A DNA stretch of 64,000 bases, taken from NCBI GenBank assembly GCA_963780165.1, contig CAWABB010000001.1:992001-1056000 (forward strand). Reading direction: 5' to 3'. Position numbers and translations under genes: made by a program. Below, one piece after another: positions 1-8,392 of the stretch (position 1 is its first letter; every line of letters starts with the position of its first letter). A model generated the notes under the pieces. The model was given only the letters and a program-made list of their open reading frames with translations. It did no database searches and was not told the DNA's origin. Source of the stretch: CAWABB01 sp963780165. GTDB taxonomy: Bacteria; Bacteroidota; Ignavibacteria; UBA10030; UBA6906.

Positions 1-1785
1 GAACCTGTTCTGCTCGGTGAACGGCTCGCTGAGCACGGCGAACGCTGAAGGCAACCACCGGTCGGGGAACTCACCGCCGTGCCTGCCGCCTGTCCTGTAG
101 ACGGCGAGGTCCTCCTCCAGGATGCGGAGCGCGGCATCCAGCGCCTGAGGGGAATCGGCCGGAATACCGCGGTGCTTCAATGTGCGCTCAAGCGCCTCCC
201 GGTTCGGGACCAGGAGCGCCACCGTCGAGGGTGACTGATCGTTGTGCAGCATGATCTGATCGATGTGGGGCGAGTTTTCGGTGACCGTCTCCTCGATTCC
301 TTCGGGGCTGTACTTCTCGCCGTCGTGGCCGATGAGGAGGCTCTTCTCGCGTCCCAGTACATAAAGAAATCCGTCGGCGCTCATGTACCCCAGGTCGCCG
401 GTGAAGAGCCATCCGCCGCGCAGCGTCTCCGCCGTAGCTTCCGGGTTTCTCCAGTACCCCGCCATGACGTTTTCTCCCCGCACGACGATCTCGCCTCGTT
501 CACCCACGGGCAGGCTTTCCCCCTTCTCGTTGCAGATCTTCAGCTCCAGCTCGGGCACCAGCCGGCCGGAGGACCCGAGCCTGTGCGAGGTGGGGGTGTT
601 CGCCGAAATGACCGGTGAGGCTTCCGTCAGCCCGTACCCCTGGTACATCGGGATCCCGATCGCGTAGAAGAACCGCTGCAGCTCGATGTCCAGGAGCGCC
701 CCGCCGCCGATGAAGTACTCCATCTGCCCGCCGAAGTTCTGGCGGATCCTGGAGAAGAGTATGAGCTCGAACAACGCAAGGGGCGCCTTCAGGAGCATCC
801 GCCATCCTTTTCCCCGGTCACTGCCCATCCCGTTGTAGGCGTACGCCACCCGGAGGCCGAGGGAGAAGAGGCGTTCGGCCAGCGGACCCTTCTCCCGTAT
901 CGCCCGCTCAATCCCCTTCCGGAAATTCTTGGCCAGCGCGGGAACGCTCATGAGGAATGTGGGCCGTACCTCTTTGATGGTCGATGGTATGTTCCGGAGC
1001 GTCTCCATCGGCGTCCGGCCCAGGGGCACACAGGCGAAGCAGCCACCCGTTGAGGAGAGCGCGTAGATGCCACATGTGTGGGCGAATGCATGGTCCCACG
1101 GAAGCACCAGCAGTGTACGGGCCGTCGGGGGCAGGGGGTAGAGCGTCGTGCTCTGGGCGACATTCGCCGTGTAGTTGCGGTGGGTCAGGATGATGCCCTT
1201 GGGGTCAGCCACCGTTCCGGACGTGTAGCAGATGTTGGCCAGGTCGTCGCCCGTGAGGGATCTCCAGGCGCGCTCGGCGAGTGCCGGGTCGGCGCGGAGG
1301 GCCCCTTCCCCCTCCTCGAGCAGGTCGGCAAACAGTGTGGTCTCGCCGGCTGGTTCCGGGAGTGCATCGAAGAGGATGATCCGCTCGAGCTCCGGGAGTT
1401 TCTGGCGCATGCCCAGGACCTTCCTCGCCTGATTCCCCGAAACAATGACGATGCGGCATCCCGCATGCGAGAGGCGGAAGTGCAGATCGGAGAGCTCTTC
1501 GATCTTGACGGAGATCGGCACGTTCACCCCCCCTGCGTAGAGGATGCCAAGCTCCGCGACCACCCATTCCTTGCGTCCTTCCGAGATGAGCGCAATCCGG
1601 TCCTGCTTTTTCACCCCGAGCCGGATGAGCCCGGCCGCGCACCGGTGGACGAGTGTGCGGATGTCGTCATAGGTGAAGCTCTTCCATGCTCCATCGACCT
1701 TCTCGAGGATCATCGGTCTGGGGCTGAACCGGTCGGCGCTCTGTTCGAAGAGCGCAGGGAGCGTGGCAACTGTGCTGAGGGGCAT
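1..1785 (-). CDS. Long-chain fatty acid-CoA ligase (AMP-binding), 3' end cut by window edge
   Basis: The minus strand is open from an ATG at 1785 to the window edge (595 codons, no stop), so the C-terminus is missing. The family activates fatty acids to acyl-CoA through an acyl-adenylate, usually at the membrane. Visible motifs: the P-loop YTSGTVADPKG near residue 190 (a variant of the usual TSGTTGxPKG), YQGYGLTEASPV near 390, GWLFTGDLGYM near 460, and the C-terminal hinge region with EKYSPEGIEE. Length and motif order fit the bacterial FadD15-like long-chain ligases. No clear Shine-Dalgarno sequence precedes the ATG; the start was chosen because MPLSTVATLPALFEQSA aligns with the usual N-terminus. 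Family assignment is secure; chain-length preference cannot be read. Confidence 0.93.
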   Translation of the reverse strand, partial: MPLSTVATLPALFEQSADRFSPRPMILEKVDGAWKSFTYDDIRTLVHRCAAGLIRLGVKKQDRIALISEGRKEWVVAELGILYAGGVNVPISVKIEELSDLHFRLSHAGCRIVIVSGNQARKVLGMRQKLPELERIILFDALPEPAGETTLFADLLEEGEGALRADPALAERAWRSLTGDDLANICYTSGTVADPKGIILTHRNYTANVAQSTTLYPLPPTARTLLVLPWDHAFAHTCGIYALSSTGGCFACVPLGRTPMETLRNIPSTIKEVRPTFLMSVPALAKNFRKGIERAIREKGPLAERLFSLGLRVAYAYNGMGSDRGKGWRMLLKAPLALFELILFSRIRQNFGGQMEYFIGGGALLDIELQRFFYAIGIPMYQGYGLTEASPVISANTPTSHRLGSSGRLVPELELKICNEKGESLPVGERGEIVVRGENVMAGYWRNPEATAETLRGGWLFTGDLGYMSADGFLYVLGREKSLLIGHDGEKYSPEGIEETVTENSPHIDQIMLHNDQSPSTVALLVPNREALERTLKHRGIPADSPQALDAALRILEEDLAVYRTGGRHGGEFPDRWLPSAFAVLSEPFTEQNRF

Positions 1786-1915
1786 GGCGGTTGAGGTGCG
1801 TGCTAAGTCAGCTGAGCGGGATTCCGCCGGCGGCGAGGATCACCCAGGGGCAACCGGCGTCATTGCGGTATTGCACACGCCGAATGTAGCACTTGGAAGG
1901 TCGGGAAACAATCCA

Positions 1916-2107
1916 CTAACTCAAAACAACCACATTCTTTGCAAGCGTTTTGAATCTCACTCCGTTTGATTGCACAACTGTAATCGACACATGACCCGTC
2001 TTTCCGGTCTTGATGTCTGTCACTGTGCCAGATTTTCCCGCATGAACGCCGCCGATTACTTTGCATCGCGCTCCATCAATGACTTTGCCGGTAGGTCTTT
2101 CTTTCAT
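1916..2107 (-). CDS. Small KOW-motif protein (63 aa)
   Basis: A 63-residue protein, MKERPTGKVIDGARCKVIGG to VVVLS. Residues 10-35 contain a KOW motif (GARCKVIGGVHAGKSGTVTD), the RNA- or protein-binding beta element of ribosomal protein L24, NusG and relatives. The frame is open further upstream, but the ATG at 2107 has a strong AAAGGAG Shine-Dalgarno sequence and gives a typical start. It lies 51 nt downstream of the SnoaL-like gene on the same strand and could share its transcript. A role in translation or transcript binding is inferred from the motif only; it is too short to be L24 itself. Confidence 0.8.
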   Translation of the reverse strand: MKERPTGKVIDGARCKVIGGVHAGKSGTVTDIKTGKTGHVSITVVQSNGVRFKTLAKNVVVLS

Positions 2108-2158
2108 GTTGGCTCCTTTTCGTAGACTGTAGCAGTCCGGTAACCCTTGCCACAGCAC

Positions 2159-2656
2159 TCATCGCTCGACTATTTTCCAGTAGGAATCTTTTCGGATGAC
2201 TTTGCCATTCCGAAACTCCCAGAGGTCACAGCCTCGCACTTTCAAGCGAACCCCCGAAGTGGTGGTCCCGGTCAGCGTCCATTCTGACACTCCCCTGTCT
2301 GCTGCCACCCAATGACGGTCATCTCCGTAGTGAACGTCAGGAATACCTTTGAATCGTCCGGCAAGAGCCTCACGCACCTGGGCTTTGCCTATGAAGCGCT
2401 GGCCCCAGGGTTCAGGACCCCTTGGAAAGTCAAAGGAGCAGTCATCAGAGAAGTACCCCATGATCGCATCGAGATCATGCCGATTGAACGCTGCAAGGAT
2501 GTCCTCAAGAACCGCAACCGTGACCGTCTCATCGCTGGTCTTCTTCTCGATCTGCCGCGTCTTGATCGGCAGATTAGCGTTTTTCTCATTCGTGCCGGAG
2601 AACAGGATTGCCCCCAGCAAGGCGCACGCGACATGGACACCGTGAATTTCAGTCAC
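2159..2656 (-). CDS. Exported SnoaL-like (NTF2-fold) protein
   Basis: A 165-aa protein whose first about 20 residues (MTEIHGVHVACALLGAILFSG) look like an N-terminal export signal. Residues about 45-160 form an NTF2-like/SnoaL domain: LEDILAAFNRHDLDAIMGYFSDDCSFDF, then WVAADRGVSEWTLTGTTTSG and a C-terminal DLWEFRNGKVIRKDSYWKI. This matches nuclear-transport-factor-2-like polyketide-cyclase/ketosteroid-isomerase relatives, whose substrates are usually unknown. The GTG at 2656 was chosen because GGGAGGAA precedes it at good spacing; an upstream in-frame TTG at 2680 has no such signal. It may be co-transcribed with the KOW gene downstream. Confidence 0.8.
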   Translation of the reverse strand: MTEIHGVHVACALLGAILFSGTNEKNANLPIKTRQIEKKTSDETVTVAVLEDILAAFNRHDLDAIMGYFSDDCSFDFPRGPEPWGQRFIGKAQVREALAGRFKGIPDVHYGDDRHWVAADRGVSEWTLTGTTTSGVRLKVRGCDLWEFRNGKVIRKDSYWKIVER

Positions 2657-2847
2657 TCTCGGTTCCTCCCAAAAGATCAATGATGAGTTGGCCTACGGTT
2701 TTTGAACATGTCGACCTGATGCGTTGAAGCGCGTTTCATGGGATCTCCGCGGATCGGGTGCTTGACAGCCAATGCATGGATGGATGACAGACCGACAGAG
2801 GACGTGCTGCGAACAAAGTGCCGGGGGGAGGGTCTGCCAGCAGTGTA

Positions 2848-3831
2848 TCATTCTCGATCTTTGACGGTGATAACAACTTTCCCCCGGGCATGTCCTTCTC
2901 CGAGATACCGGAGAGCTTCAGCCGTTTCACTTAACGCATACCGTCTATCGATAACCGGTACGACTTTGCCGGTTTCCAGAAGGCCTTGCACAAAAACCAG
3001 ATCCCCCTGGGTTGTTTTTGCCGATACGCCCCCCATCTTCTTTCCGCCGGTCTTTGACATCAATGATCCCAGGAGCATGGCCTGGAAGATCTGAGCCGAG
3101 GTACCTCCTGCCATGACGTAGACGCCCCTGGGAGTCAGGGCACGTTTATAGGCAGAAAGCGAATGATATCCGTTTGCGGCAAGAATCAGGTCATACTGCC
3201 GCCCGCTTCGCGTGAAATCTTCTCTGGTGTAATCAATGACATGGTCAGCCCCAAGCGAGCGCGCCTGGTCCAGGTTCCTGGTGCTGCATACGGCGGTCAC
3301 TTCAGCCCCGAACGATTTCGCGATCTGCACCGCAAAGGTCCCCACTCCACCCGAGGCGCCATTGATCAGAACCCTTTGCCCCGGACGGATTTGCCCTTCA
3401 TCGCGCAGACCCTGCAGGGCGGTGACCGCGGCCATTGGCACCGCCGCTGCTTCTTCAAACGACAGGTTGGCCGGCTTCAAGGCAAATGCGGTTTCAGGAG
3501 CAGAAACATACTCGGCAAAACTGCCATTACCGTGTCCGGCCATGTCCCCGAAGACCTCATCACCTGGCTGAAACTGGTGCGCGTTCTTGCCGACCGCTTC
3601 AACCCGCCCTGCTACGTCAGCGCCGAGTCTCGTGAGCTTGGGTTTGAACAAGCCCCCGCCCATCACGCGAAGCAAGAATATGTCAGCGGTCAGGAAATGC
3701 CAGTCGTATGCATTTACGGATGCCGCATGAACCCTTACCAGGACTTCATCGTCCCTGGGAGCAGGTTTTTCGACGTCCTTGAGTTGAAGAACATCCGGCG
3801 ACCCGTATTTCGTGTATACAATCGCTTTCAT
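2848..3831 (-). CDS. NADPH:quinone reductase-like MDR oxidoreductase
   Basis: A 327-aa medium-chain dehydrogenase/reductase without the structural zinc-site cysteines. The N-terminal GroES-like part has KAIVYTKYGSPDVLQLKDVEKP and GADVAGRVEAVGKNA; the Rossmann part has VLINGASGGVGTFAVQIAK (nucleotide-binding GxGxxG-type loop) and the C-terminal GHARGKVVI typical of quinone oxidoreductases. The expected reaction is NAD(P)H-dependent reduction of quinones or enones in the cytoplasm. The start at 3831 is supported by GAAGGAA just upstream; an earlier in-frame start at 3891 would add an unusual 20-residue extension. It stands alone, with about 110 nt separating it from the SpoIIE gene's 3' end. 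Confidence 0.9.
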   Translation of the reverse strand: MKAIVYTKYGSPDVLQLKDVEKPAPRDDEVLVRVHAASVNAYDWHFLTADIFLLRVMGGGLFKPKLTRLGADVAGRVEAVGKNAHQFQPGDEVFGDMAGHGNGSFAEYVSAPETAFALKPANLSFEEAAAVPMAAVTALQGLRDEGQIRPGQRVLINGASGGVGTFAVQIAKSFGAEVTAVCSTRNLDQARSLGADHVIDYTREDFTRSGRQYDLILAANGYHSLSAYKRALTPRGVYVMAGGTSAQIFQAMLLGSLMSKTGGKKMGGVSAKTTQGDLVFVQGLLETGKVVPVIDRRYALSETAEALRYLGEGHARGKVVITVKDRE

Positions 3832-3943
3832 GGAATTTCCTTCAAGATTACAGCGGGTCATTTGCACATATCGTTTATCCAAAGCACGCAAGCCCCGCCC
3901 AGCGCTAGCGAGGCGTTCAACGTCCCGTCGACAAAGTGGAGAA

Positions 3944-6900
3944 TCATTTTGCCTTTATTACAACAAACGTCATATCATCATCCGGCTCTGTTCCGCTTGA
4001 CCATTCTGATGCCGAGTGTTTCAGATATTCTACGATCTCGCTTGCACTTCTTTCTGCTGAGATCAGGAATTCCTGTTTCACTCTCTCGTAGCCGTACTGT
4101 TCATTGGTCGTGGTTTTCAATTCAGGGAGTCCATCACTCAGCAGTAAGATTGTATCACCTGTCGACATGCCCAGTTCATGTGTGTCATACGGAAAGCGTT
4201 TCATTGCGCCAAGCGGCATCCCGGGTATCATGACCTCTTCGACAACTTTTGACCCTTCTCTGTACACAAACAGCGGGGGCATTCCCGCGTTGGCGAATTC
4301 TACTTTGTCTGCCCGCATCTTTAACATGGTGAAAGCCATCATCAACCTGCCAAGCTCGATCCCCTTGAGAGTATCACTGCTTTGCGTGAAAAACGCCTTC
4401 ATATCCATTCTAGCGCCACCTGAAGCGAACAGTGTTTTGATCATCGACACAATGGTTCCCGCTTTCATTCCGTGTCCCGTTGCATCGCCCATAGCAACGG
4501 TAAGAGTCCCGTCATCATCAACACCGAAATCATAATAGTCGCCACCGACCTCAGAAGATGTCTTCATATACACTGCAATGTCAAGATGCGGAAGCCTGGG
4601 AAGTTCCTTGGGAAGCATTGAAAGCAGCATATGACGAGCTTCTTCAAGTTCCCTTGTCTTGCGCTCGTTATCTGCCTGGATTATTCTGTTTTGTTCTTCG
4701 GCTTCTTTGAGGTCCAGATATCGCCTGTACGTAAGACTCAATACGGAAGCGAACCTGCGGAATATCTCCAGCTCGCCTTCTGACAATTTGTTCTCAGTCC
4801 AGGCAAAGACAAAACCCTCCCTGATGAAGATGAAGTGACCGTACTGTATTGCGTCAAGCGGGTAGTGTGGATACGCTATTTGCGGTCGTATGATCTCATA
4901 ATATCTTCTGATGTCATCCCCTTGAAGCACCGGGTAGAATTCCTTCTGGAGTTTCCAGTGCTCGAAAATACCGTCAAGAACAGGATGACCTTCTTGTTGA
5001 AGCGCGCCCCGCACTTCGGATGATTCCCCGTTAATCGTGTTGGATGTGGTCGTGAGGAAGGTTGTTTTGGTCTCCTCGTCTATCTGGCCCACCCCGCATC
5101 TCCACGGAAGCACATTGAGCGATCGCAATTCTCTGAAGAACGCGCTGACGGTTGTGGACAAATCTGTTGTGCTGTACATGGCCATAGCCTTGGACCGCAC
5201 CCGTTCCAGGGCTGCTTCAATCCGGGCTTCTCTTGCCTGCGCTTCTGCTCTTTTGAGATCATTGAAACGGGTGTACGTTTGCTGGAATACCTTCCCAAAT
5301 CGCATGAGCGTGGTATTCTCTTCATCGGTATAAGGAATACCCGAAAAGTTCTCGATGTACAGCCCGACATTCTCCAGCAAGACAGTGGATATCGCGAGGC
5401 CGGGGCAACTGAAGTAGTATTCCTTCGCATCATCGGGCACAAAGAAGAGCTTGAAAAGGTCGTGATAGAATCTGTTCTTCTCTTCCAAACTCAGCTGGTT
5501 GGCAAAGAAATCCAACCCTTTCTCTTTGGCATCGAGAAAGCTGTTCCAATGGGGAGAATCAAAGTACGGAATGGTTACTTCAGAGGGGACCTTATGCTGA
5601 TCAGCCAGCCAGATATGCATATCGTCCCTGTCTTTGTAATCCAGGATGAACCCGGTATGTTCAACGCCGATATCCAGATGAACAAACTGGTCATAGACAA
5701 CCTGAATTACCTCTTGGAGCTCTTCACTTTTCTGCATGGCCATTGTTCTGGCACGGACTCTTTCCAGGGCCAGTTCAATCTGTGATTCTCTTGCCTGGGC
5801 TTCGGCTTTTTGGAGATCGAGGAAACGGGTGTAGCTTTGCTCAAATACGTTTCCGAATCGAACCAGAACTCGATTCTCCTCCTCGGAAAATCTTTCCCCA
5901 TGATGGTTGATGACAAACACAGTCGTGTATTCTGAAACGCAGCAAGACCGCGTATACCCCCCCGGCCGTGACAACAATTCTGCTTTGCGTTCCGGCGAAG
6001 CATTGCTAAACGGGGGATGCTGAAAGAGGTGGTTGAAGAATTCGATCTTTTCTTCGTGAGAGAATTCTTCAGTAAACAGGCCCGGGCCATTGTTCATGCC
6101 GGCAATGAGCCCGGTATAAATCGGTCTGTCAAAAAAGGGAAACTGGACACGTTCAGCGTAATCAGTCACTCCACCGGCGCCCCAGATCGTTAATTCTCTG
6201 GCATTTTCCTCGTTGATGGCTACGAAAGCGCCTCCGGTGACGGCAATGTTCAGGGCCTTGAACTGCTGATGAACCGTGTTGATGACATCCTGCAATTCAG
6301 AAGTGTGATGCATCGCCATCGAGCGGCTTCTTACCCTTTCCAATGAAACTTCAATCTGCGCTTCACGGGCCTGGGCTTCGGCCCTTTCAATATCCAGATA
6401 TCTTTGATATGCAAGTTCGAACACTTTGAGAAATCGCTTGAATAGATCAATCTCTCCTTCTGTGAGAGGGTGATATGTTGAGATGCCGAGTGCGACCGGA
6501 CCAAGCGAGAACCAATAGTAGTTCAGAGAAGAAGCAGTTTCCAGATACTTATCAATGAACACATTGGTCGTCTTCTGATATGCAATCCAGTCTTTGACGT
6601 CATCGCCTTTGATATGTGTGATGAAGGTTTCCCCCTTGCCCTTCAGCATGTTTGTCGCGAATTCGTTGTGAATCTCATGGTTGGTATAGGTTGTTTCGGT
6701 AATGAAGGTGTCATCGTGCTTTGCATAGTATTCGTAGTTCATATAGGTGCCGCGCAGCTCGTAGAAGATAGCCGTCTGGACATTGCGAATTTCCTTCACG
6801 CCCAGAGATTGAAGTTGCCGTGAGATGGTCCTGCAGACGTCCAGCATATCGGCCGGCTGTTTCATCCCCATGGCGATGGTGCGGACCTTCTCCAGTGCGC

Positions 6901-7147
6901 CTTCAATTTCAAGTTCCCGGTTCTGAGCCTCCACAGCCTTCCGCTTCTGTTCCAGCTCCTCGATGGTCTCCTCCAGCAGAATCGCGGTCGTGCGCTTCAC
7001 TTGTTCAGTGCGATCGAGCTTGAATGCAGTTATTGCCAGTTCTCTGTCGACGGCTTTCAGCGAAGCGAGCAAGGCATGTTTTTCCTCCGGACTCAGGGCC
7101 TCAGATCGCTGGACATGGTCAAGCAACGTTTGAAGATGCTGGTTCAT
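3944..7147 (-). CDS. Multi-sensor PP2C (SpoIIE-type) serine phosphatase
   Basis: A 1067-aa soluble protein with no membrane segment. After an N-terminal coiled-coil (residues about 1-85) come four modules of about 190 residues, each introduced by the same helical linker: ALEKVRTIAMGM, SLERVRSRSMAM, ALERVRARTMAM, ALERVRSKAMAM. The modules look like GAF-fold sensors, but no ligand can be named. From about residue 830 a PP2C/SpoIIE phosphatase follows, with EVGGDYYDF, GDATGHGM, LLLSDGLPE and a final DDDMTFVVI, which hold the metal-binding aspartates. Such phosphatases usually dephosphorylate an anti-anti-sigma (STAS) partner. No STAS or anti-sigma gene lies within the window. Its ATG follows the FIST gene's TAA directly, so the two are translationally coupled. 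Confidence 0.88.
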   Translation of the reverse strand: MNQHLQTLLDHVQRSEALSPEEKHALLASLKAVDRELAITAFKLDRTEQVKRTTAILLEETIEELEQKRKAVEAQNRELEIEGALEKVRTIAMGMKQPADMLDVCRTISRQLQSLGVKEIRNVQTAIFYELRGTYMNYEYYAKHDDTFITETTYTNHEIHNEFATNMLKGKGETFITHIKGDDVKDWIAYQKTTNVFIDKYLETASSLNYYWFSLGPVALGISTYHPLTEGEIDLFKRFLKVFELAYQRYLDIERAEAQAREAQIEVSLERVRSRSMAMHHTSELQDVINTVHQQFKALNIAVTGGAFVAINEENARELTIWGAGGVTDYAERVQFPFFDRPIYTGLIAGMNNGPGLFTEEFSHEEKIEFFNHLFQHPPFSNASPERKAELLSRPGGYTRSCCVSEYTTVFVINHHGERFSEEENRVLVRFGNVFEQSYTRFLDLQKAEAQARESQIELALERVRARTMAMQKSEELQEVIQVVYDQFVHLDIGVEHTGFILDYKDRDDMHIWLADQHKVPSEVTIPYFDSPHWNSFLDAKEKGLDFFANQLSLEEKNRFYHDLFKLFFVPDDAKEYYFSCPGLAISTVLLENVGLYIENFSGIPYTDEENTTLMRFGKVFQQTYTRFNDLKRAEAQAREARIEAALERVRSKAMAMYSTTDLSTTVSAFFRELRSLNVLPWRCGVGQIDEETKTTFLTTTSNTINGESSEVRGALQQEGHPVLDGIFEHWKLQKEFYPVLQGDDIRRYYEIIRPQIAYPHYPLDAIQYGHFIFIREGFVFAWTENKLSEGELEIFRRFASVLSLTYRRYLDLKEAEEQNRIIQADNERKTRELEEARHMLLSMLPKELPRLPHLDIAVYMKTSSEVGGDYYDFGVDDDGTLTVAMGDATGHGMKAGTIVSMIKTLFASGGARMDMKAFFTQSSDTLKGIELGRLMMAFTMLKMRADKVEFANAGMPPLFVYREGSKVVEEVMIPGMPLGAMKRFPYDTHELGMSTGDTILLLSDGLPELKTTTNEQYGYERVKQEFLISAERSASEIVEYLKHSASEWSSGTEPDDDMTFVVIKAK

Positions 7148-8305
7148 TTATCGCTCTTTCAACGCCACCCAGCTGCAGGTGGTCGAGTGAAACTCATGTT
7201 TGCCGTTTATGCCTTTCCCGAATTCACCGTACGTATAGAAGCCGGCCATCGGGACATTCCATAATTGCTGCAGTCCTTCATTTTCTTGCTGCGCCAGCGG
7301 GCCTAGCGCACCTAATCTTCCCACACAAGAGAATATGAGCAGTGCATCGGCCCCGGCATGGAGGTCAGTTCTTACTTCTTTCGCTTTGTTGATCACTGTC
7401 TCAATGATATCAAAATCAGGGGGTGTGGAGAAGCGCATACGTGAACCCTGCGGGACATCCGATTCGCAGATCAAAGCCTGCTTTTCCCTGTCGTACCCGA
7501 TGGGATTGCACATCTTTGGCTCCCTGTTTTCCCGTTCGATCTGAAAGGGGTAATAGGTTCCCAGTGCTTCGAAAAACTCTACCTGATCACCCCGGGAAGG
7601 TCCCTTATACCCCAGGTAGTGCAAGTACATATCAAGGGCCGGGCGGTCATCGATGGTGTAGATCCGGTTACCCTCAGTCTTCGTTGCAGTACGAAAAACG
7701 CCCATGGGCTTCCAACCCGAGAATGCCAGGCCATGAAACTCGATCTTTGACTCATCCAGAACAAGTGCAGCGATTCCGTAATCGGTCGATTTGCCATGTG
7801 TGAAGATCCAGGTGCCTGTAAAGCTTATGTCATCGCCTGCCATGCCACCAAACATGGTGATCTCGGGCCCGGCCAGTTTTTCGATGCACCGCACGATCGC
7901 TTCTCCATCCAGCGTTCTGCCATCTGATGCCAGGAATGTTGTGATAAGAATAAGTGCAGGTTTGTCAAATGTTTGAAAGGCCTTCTGAACCAGATGACCG
8001 GTCGCATCTTCCATGCTCCTGGCGCCAATCTCTTCAAACACAATCGAATAGTAGCTTTTGTTTATATCGAGCAGAAGTATCGCAATGTCACCTTGACTCT
8101 CGTGGCCGTCAATGAACTCGCCAGCAGACGTAGCACCGATAATATCAAGATGCTCCTTATTCAGGACTTCACACACCGCCTGCCTATCCTGCTTGACGGA
8201 AAGAAACACGATTGCCAGCGTTGGTTTGAAACCATCGGCCACACTTGACGCAATCGCGGTTTCAATATCCGCAGGTGATCTCCCTTTAATTGATTTTGCT
8301 TTCAC
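7148..8305 (-). CDS. FIST-domain sensory protein
   Basis: A 385-aa protein matching the FIST_N plus FIST_C pair (FIST = F-box and intracellular signal transduction). Visible marks: an N-terminal half with IVFLSVKQDRQAVCEVLNKE and IIGATSAGEFIDG, FGGMAGDD near residue 150, and a C-terminal half ending DALLIFSCVGR and GFYTYGEFGKGINGKHEFHS. FIST proteins are thought to bind small ligands such as amino acids and to pass the signal to a partner. The GTG start at 8305 has GGAGCAGGA upstream. The gene ends at TAA and the PP2C phosphatase begins with the very next base, so FIST is most likely the input protein of that phosphatase (inference from the operon). Confidence 0.9.
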   Translation of the reverse strand: MKAKSIKGRSPADIETAIASSVADGFKPTLAIVFLSVKQDRQAVCEVLNKEHLDIIGATSAGEFIDGHESQGDIAILLLDINKSYYSIVFEEIGARSMEDATGHLVQKAFQTFDKPALILITTFLASDGRTLDGEAIVRCIEKLAGPEITMFGGMAGDDISFTGTWIFTHGKSTDYGIAALVLDESKIEFHGLAFSGWKPMGVFRTATKTEGNRIYTIDDRPALDMYLHYLGYKGPSRGDQVEFFEALGTYYPFQIERENREPKMCNPIGYDREKQALICESDVPQGSRMRFSTPPDFDIIETVINKAKEVRTDLHAGADALLIFSCVGRLGALGPLAQQENEGLQQLWNVPMAGFYTYGEFGKGINGKHEFHSTTCSWVALKER

Positions 8306-8345
8306 AATTCCTGCTCCATGTATTGTATAGAGATCACATCCGGGG

Positions 8346-8389
8346 GGTCAGGTCAAAGGGAAAGGGTCAGGTGCAGGATCCGGACCTGA
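8346..8389 (-). terminator. Inverted/direct repeat between the propeller-PP2C gene and the FIST gene
   Basis: The octamer GGTCAGGT occurs twice (8346-8353 and 8365-8372), and the second copy forms an inverted repeat with ACCTGA at 8384-8389. Read on the minus strand the hairpin lies just after the propeller-PP2C stop and is followed by a pyrimidine-rich CCTTTCCCTTT. It may be a weak terminator that separates the two transcripts. GGGGTCAGGTC-type motifs also occur at ends of small REP-like elements, so that alternative remains. Confidence 0.35.
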
Positions 8390-8392
8390 GAG

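Noticed and set aside
1078..1794. 238-aa plus-strand ORF opposite the acyl-CoA ligase
   Set aside because: The minus strand encodes conserved ligase motifs through the whole interval, so this is a shadow frame.
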